Shown one piece after another: positions 61,801-64,000 of a DNA stretch of 64,000 bases. Position numbers and translations under genes: made by a program. This stretch comes from an uncultured Rhodopila sp. (GTDB lineage: Bacteria; Pseudomonadota; Alphaproteobacteria; Acetobacterales; Acetobacteraceae), in assembly GCF_903915725.1 (NCBI RefSeq), contig NZ_CAIWTY010000110.1, positions 1 through 64,000 of the forward strand, in the 5' to 3' direction. Under the pieces are notes generated by a model. That model saw only the letters and a list, made by a program, of their open reading frames with translations, searched no databases and was not told the DNA's origin. Every line of letters starts with the position of its first letter. Within the stretch, counting starts at the first letter, position 1.

Positions 61801-62420
61801 GCCGCAGCCTCCCCGAGCATGTCGTAGGAGTAGCGGAACCCGCGCGCCTCCGGTCCGCGGCTGTTGCCCAGGGCCTCCGTGATCGTCTGGCCGGTGACGA
61901 ACTGCTCGCCCATCAGCCGCATCGCCAGATCGACCCCTTTGCGGATGAGCGGCTCGCCTCCCCGCTTGATCAACCGGGTCAGGGCGCCGGACAAGTGTGT
62001 CTCGTTCGCCGTGGCGGTGAGGCGCCCGGTCATGACAAGTCCCCAGGTCGCGGCATTGACGAACAGAGACGGGCTTTGACCGGCATGGGCGCGCCAGTCA
62101 TTGGCGGCGATCTTGTCACGGATCAGCCGATCGCGGGTGGCGTTGTCGGGGATGCGGAGAAGTGCCTCCGCCAGGCACATCAGCGCTACCCCTTCCCGGC
62201 TGGACAAAGCGTATTCGTGGATCAGGCCTTCGACGCCGCCGGACGGGGACTTGCCGCGCAGCTGCTCGACCAAGCCGCGGGCGGTGGCGGCGATTCGGAC
62301 GGCGGCGTCCGGCGGCATGGCGGCCAGGTCGAGCAGCGGCGGCAGGCAATCGGGCTCCGGCCGGCGGTAGGCGGCGGTGATCGCGCTGCGGAGCGGCGAT
62401 TGCGGCTGCACGCCCGCCAC
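58866..62420 (-). CDS. putA: bifunctional proline dehydrogenase / pyrroline-5-carboxylate dehydrogenase
   Basis: Oxidises proline to glutamate in two steps with FAD and NAD, with channelling between sites. The 1184-residue protein has no N-terminal RHH DNA-binding domain, so it is the bifunctional not the trifunctional type. The proline dehydrogenase half (about 110-490) has DAEEADRLELSLDLLEAL, RLVKGAYWDTEIKRAQ and APVGSHETLLAYLVRRLL. The P5C dehydrogenase half (about 530-1010) has Glu772 in AETGGLNA and Cys806 in SAGQRCSALR. The last about 170 residues include the conserved ending STNTAAAGGNASLMSIG. GTG at 62420 is the only start in frame after the last stop. The AcoR-like activator is upstream and may regulate it. 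Confidence 0.95.
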   Translation of the reverse strand: MAGVQPQSPLRSAITAAYRRPEPDCLPPLLDLAAMPPDAAVRIAATARGLVEQLRGKSPSGGVEGLIHEYALSSREGVALMCLAEALLRIPDNATRDRLIRDKIAANDWRAHAGQSPSLFVNAATWGLVMTGRLTATANETHLSGALTRLIKRGGEPLIRKGVDLAMRLMGEQFVTGQTITEALGNSRGPEARGFRYSYDMLGEAAATAADAARYLADYEAAIHAIGRVAAGRGIYAGPGISIKLSALHPRYCRAKRDRVMTELLPRLKGLALLAKRYDIGLNIDAEEADRLELSLDLLEALALDLDLAGWNGIGFVVQAYGKRCPFVIDWIVDLARRTGHRIMLRLVKGAYWDTEIKRAQVDGLAGFPVFTRKLHTDVSYLACARKLLAARDAVFPQFATHNAQTVAAVMEMAGPEFRFGDYEFQCLHGMGEPLYDEVVGPDKLGRPCRIYAPVGSHETLLAYLVRRLLENGANSSFVNRIADARVPVEDLIADPVAVVRAMNPSGAPHERIVLPRDLYGPERPNAIGLDLTDEDSLAALAAAVAQPVVWTAGSGSGPQRPGVNPADGRDVVGFVREATRDEVETALAISVAAAPAWAGMERAVCLRRAADAMEARMPLLIGLIVREAGKSFANAITEVREAVDFLRYYANQAGGTPLGPIACISPWNFPLAIFTGQVAAALATGNTVLAKPAEETPLIAAEAVRLLHQAGIPPGVLQLLPGDGDVGAALIGDARVQGVMFTGSCAVARLIQRQLARRLSAAGQPIPLIAETGGLNAMIVDSSALAEQVVADVIASAFDSAGQRCSALRILGLQEDAADRILSMLKGALTELEIGNPDRLSVDVGPVISAEARDRIEQHIRAMRARGHGIETLPLPADTAHGTFVAPAIIEINRIADAGQEVFGPVLHVLRYHRQDLDRLIEDINATGYGLTFGLHTRIDETIARVAEGVHAGNIYINRNIIGAVVGVQPFGGCGLSGTGPKAGGPLYLARLCSAPRGTPLNGSGGGMAAGYADWLRAQGHPAEAERCAGYQSRSALGLTMELPGPVGERNVYALRPRGRVAAIGVTEAGLLLQVGAILATGNTVVLEASHPARSSLAGLPPGLARRIDTVETIDDVRDLRAVLFEGDAEAMIALNRRLAERDGPLVQVQAAGDYDLNRLLEERSISTNTAAAGGNASLMSIG

Positions 62421-62551
62421 GAAGGTCGCGAATGGCCTCCGGTCCCTCAGATCAGGCCTCCGGCGCTGGGTCGATCATCAACTATAGATCGGGTCGGGCA
62501 CGCGCTTGTAACAGGGCCGGGATTGCGACGAATTTGATAGCGTGCGGTGTC

Positions 62552-64000
62552 TTACGACAGCTTCGACAACGCCCGGTAGACCGTGTTGCGGGACACGCTG
62601 AGCCTGCGCGCTGTTTCGCTGATATTGCCCATGGTCTGATGATGCACCGCCCGGATCCGCTCGTGCAGCATCTCCCGCAGCGGGTGCGCGACGGTCGGCT
62701 CGTGCGCCACGGCGACGGAGCCGCCGACGGCTTCGGCGTCGATGCGATTGGGCGGACCGCCGAGCGTCAGGCGCGTCAGCGTGCTGTGCAGCTCGCGGAT
62801 GTTGCCGGTCCACGCTTGATGCCGCAGCGCCGCGATGGCCGCATCGTCAATCTGCCAGTCGGGCGCGATGGAGTGGAGCAAATGCCGCGCGATGGCGGCG
62901 AAATCGTCTCGTTCGCGCAGCGGCGGCAACGTGACCTCCACCGTGTTCAGCCGATAGAACAGATCGGCTCTGAAACGACCGGCGGCGATGGCGTCGGTTA
63001 AATCGACGTTGGTTGCGGAGAGCAGCAGCACATCCGCCCGCCGTTGCTTGCCGCCGCCGACGGGGCGCACCGTCCAGTCGTCGAGCAGCCGCAGCATCAT
63101 TGCCTGCAGCGGCAGTTTCATTTCGCCGATTTCGTCGAGGAACAAGGTGCCGCCGTCGGCCTCCAGCACCAGGCCGGCCGCGCCCTGGCGTCTGGCGCCG
63201 GTGAACGCGCCTTCCGAGTGGCCGAACATCTCGGCTTCCGCCAGGCTTTCCGGCAGCGCCGCGCAATTGACCGGAACGAAGGCGCCGCGCCTGCCGCTGG
63301 CCTGATGCGCATGGCGGGCGAGTTGTTCTTTACCCGTTCCGGTTTCGCCGCGCAGCAGGATCGGCAGTTTGCGGCGGGCGGCGGCCTCCACCCTGCTGAC
63401 CGCGGCGGCCACGGCCGGATCGTCTGCAACGAAACCGGGTTTCGGCGGCGGCGGTTGCGCCGGCATGGCGACCGGACGAATGACGCGCACATTTTCCAGC
63501 CGCGCGGCGAAAACGCTGCCGACACGATCCTGTAGCCTGAGTGTCTCGTTGTTGCGGCTTGCGGTCAGCAGATCTTCGAAGCGGGAACTGAACAATTCCT
63601 CCAACCGCCGACCGCGGGTCGTTGGCAGGCCGTGGAGTAGCGCGCGGGCTTGCGAGTTGGCGGCCAGGATCATGCCACCCGGATCGAGCGCCAGCAGCCC
63701 GGCGCTGAGGGTGTGGAGATATTCCGCCCGGCTGTGCAACGCGATCAGCACGTCGGTGCGGTGACATTCCCGGAACAATCCGTTTTCGATCTGCGTGGCC
63801 GCCATCGACACCAGCGCGCGGGTATGGGTCTGGCGCGAGCGGCAGTCGGACGAGGCATCGAGCACGCCGGCCAGCGCACCCTCGGCATCGAACACCGGCG
63901 CCGCCATGCAGGTCAGGCTGCCATGGCGGGCGAAGAAATGCTCGGCGCCGTGCACCATGATCGCCTTGCCGGTTTGCGCGACGGTGCCCAGCGCGTTGGT
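62552..64000 (-). CDS. sigma-54-dependent activator, AcoR-like (5' end outside the window)
   Basis: The visible part has 482 codons and continues past base 64000 (TNALGTVAQTGKAI before the Met at 63958). It has a GAF sensory region (SLTCMAAPVFDAEGALAGVL), a PAS-like segment, and an AAA+ domain: Walker A RGETGTGKEQLARHA, GAFTGA (the sigma-54-contact loop) in SEGAFTGARRQG, Walker B TLFLDEIGEM and the C-terminal Arg fingers. It ends with a Fis-type HTH (GNISETARRLSVSRNTVYRA). It resembles AcoR and related regulators of amine, ketone or acetoin use. The adjacent putA gene (131 bases downstream, same direction) is the natural candidate target, though I did not find a clear -24/-12 site. Confidence 0.9.
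   Translation of the reverse strand, partial: TNALGTVAQTGKAIMVHGAEHFFARHGSLTCMAAPVFDAEGALAGVLDASSDCRSRQTHTRALVSMAATQIENGLFRECHRTDVLIALHSRAEYLHTLSAGLLALDPGGMILAANSQARALLHGLPTTRGRRLEELFSSRFEDLLTASRNNETLRLQDRVGSVFAARLENVRVIRPVAMPAQPPPPKPGFVADDPAVAAAVSRVEAAARRKLPILLRGETGTGKEQLARHAHQASGRRGAFVPVNCAALPESLAEAEMFGHSEGAFTGARRQGAAGLVLEADGGTLFLDEIGEMKLPLQAMMLRLLDDWTVRPVGGGKQRRADVLLLSATNVDLTDAIAAGRFRADLFYRLNTVEVTLPPLRERDDFAAIARHLLHSIAPDWQIDDAAIAALRHQAWTGNIRELHSTLTRLTLGGPPNRIDAEAVGGSVAVAHEPTVAHPLREMLHERIRAVHHQTMGNISETARRLSVSRNTVYRALSKLS

Noticed and set aside
61134-62537. A 467-codon plus-strand frame opposite putA.
   Set aside because: Shadow frame; PutA on the other strand is unambiguous.
1-64000. tRNA, rRNA or a complete insertion sequence.
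   Set aside because: No T-loop/anticodon pattern or rRNA core was recognised, and no transposase gene with paired terminal repeats is present; a covariance-model search would settle tRNAs and small RNAs.

Overview
The window is G+C-rich (roughly two thirds by eye) and densely packed. Its gene content points to a free-living alphaproteobacterium, most plausibly of the Rhodospirillales/Acetobacteraceae type: a PrpE-type propionyl-CoA synthetase, a PimC/PimD-like acyl-CoA dehydrogenase pair, an EtfBA-Hbd operon, a bifunctional PutA, SorA/SorB-like sulfite oxidation genes, BrnTA and CcdAB modules, and palindromic repeats of the kind common in alphaproteobacterial intergenic DNA. The taxonomic call is inference; there is no rRNA or tRNA gene to anchor it.

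Layout. 1-5 kb: a gene-poor edge, then prpE (leftward), divergent from an HSD10-like SDR and an FAD aromatic hydroxylase. 5-11 kb: an accessory patch with three toxin-antitoxin modules (BrnTA with a frameshifted toxin, CcdAB, PIN toxin with HTH antitoxin), a glycosyltransferase, an alpha/beta hydrolase and a low-G+C orphan gene. 11-14.5 kb: a leftward THI5/NMT1-type ABC importer ending in an epimerase-like gene, mostly with ATGA overlaps. 14.6-17.6 kb: an acyl-CoA dehydrogenase pair plus a HAD phosphatase. 17.6-27 kb: a GT87-like membrane protein, a chemoreceptor with a C-terminal PilZ domain, an AidB-like acyl-CoA dehydrogenase, and a 1144-residue glycosyltransferase-like protein with four C-terminal repeats at an exact 141-residue period. 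27-36.3 kb: a peptide-type binding protein overlapping an acetylpolyamine amidohydrolase, a relic of a molybdopterin oxidoreductase, cysE, a YihY protein, an SRAP (YedK/HMCES) protein, a zinc alcohol dehydrogenase and a glycerophosphodiesterase. 36.3-37 kb: a decayed MNT-HEPN toxin-antitoxin pair. 37-39.4 kb: an EctD-like dioxygenase and a sulfite-oxidase/cytochrome c pair. 39.6-43.4 kb: a 1260-residue DUF4157 (eCIS core) protein with a caspase-like His/Cys region. 43.7-46.7 kb: etfB-etfA-hbd and a HIG1-like small protein. 47-53.4 kb: an AAA ATPase remnant, a SWIM-SNF2 helicase, a large MscS channel and a 2OG-Fe dioxygenase. 53.6-64 kb: a Sel1-like exported protein, a LysR regulator, a two-domain retropepsin, a DUF1330 protein, a metallo-beta-lactamase-fold hydrolase, putA, and a sigma-54 activator cut by the window end.

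Themes. Many genes serve acyl-CoA, amino-acid and polyamine catabolism: electrons from the three acyl-CoA dehydrogenases would pass to the ETF encoded here, and Hbd takes the next beta-oxidation step. The accessory layer shows decay: brnT, MNT, HEPN, an AAA ATPase and a BisC-type molybdoenzyme are all broken. Two families of dispersed palindromic repeats lie between genes. The strongest candidates for undescribed biology are the DUF4157/caspase-like protein and the four-repeat glycosyltransferase-like protein.
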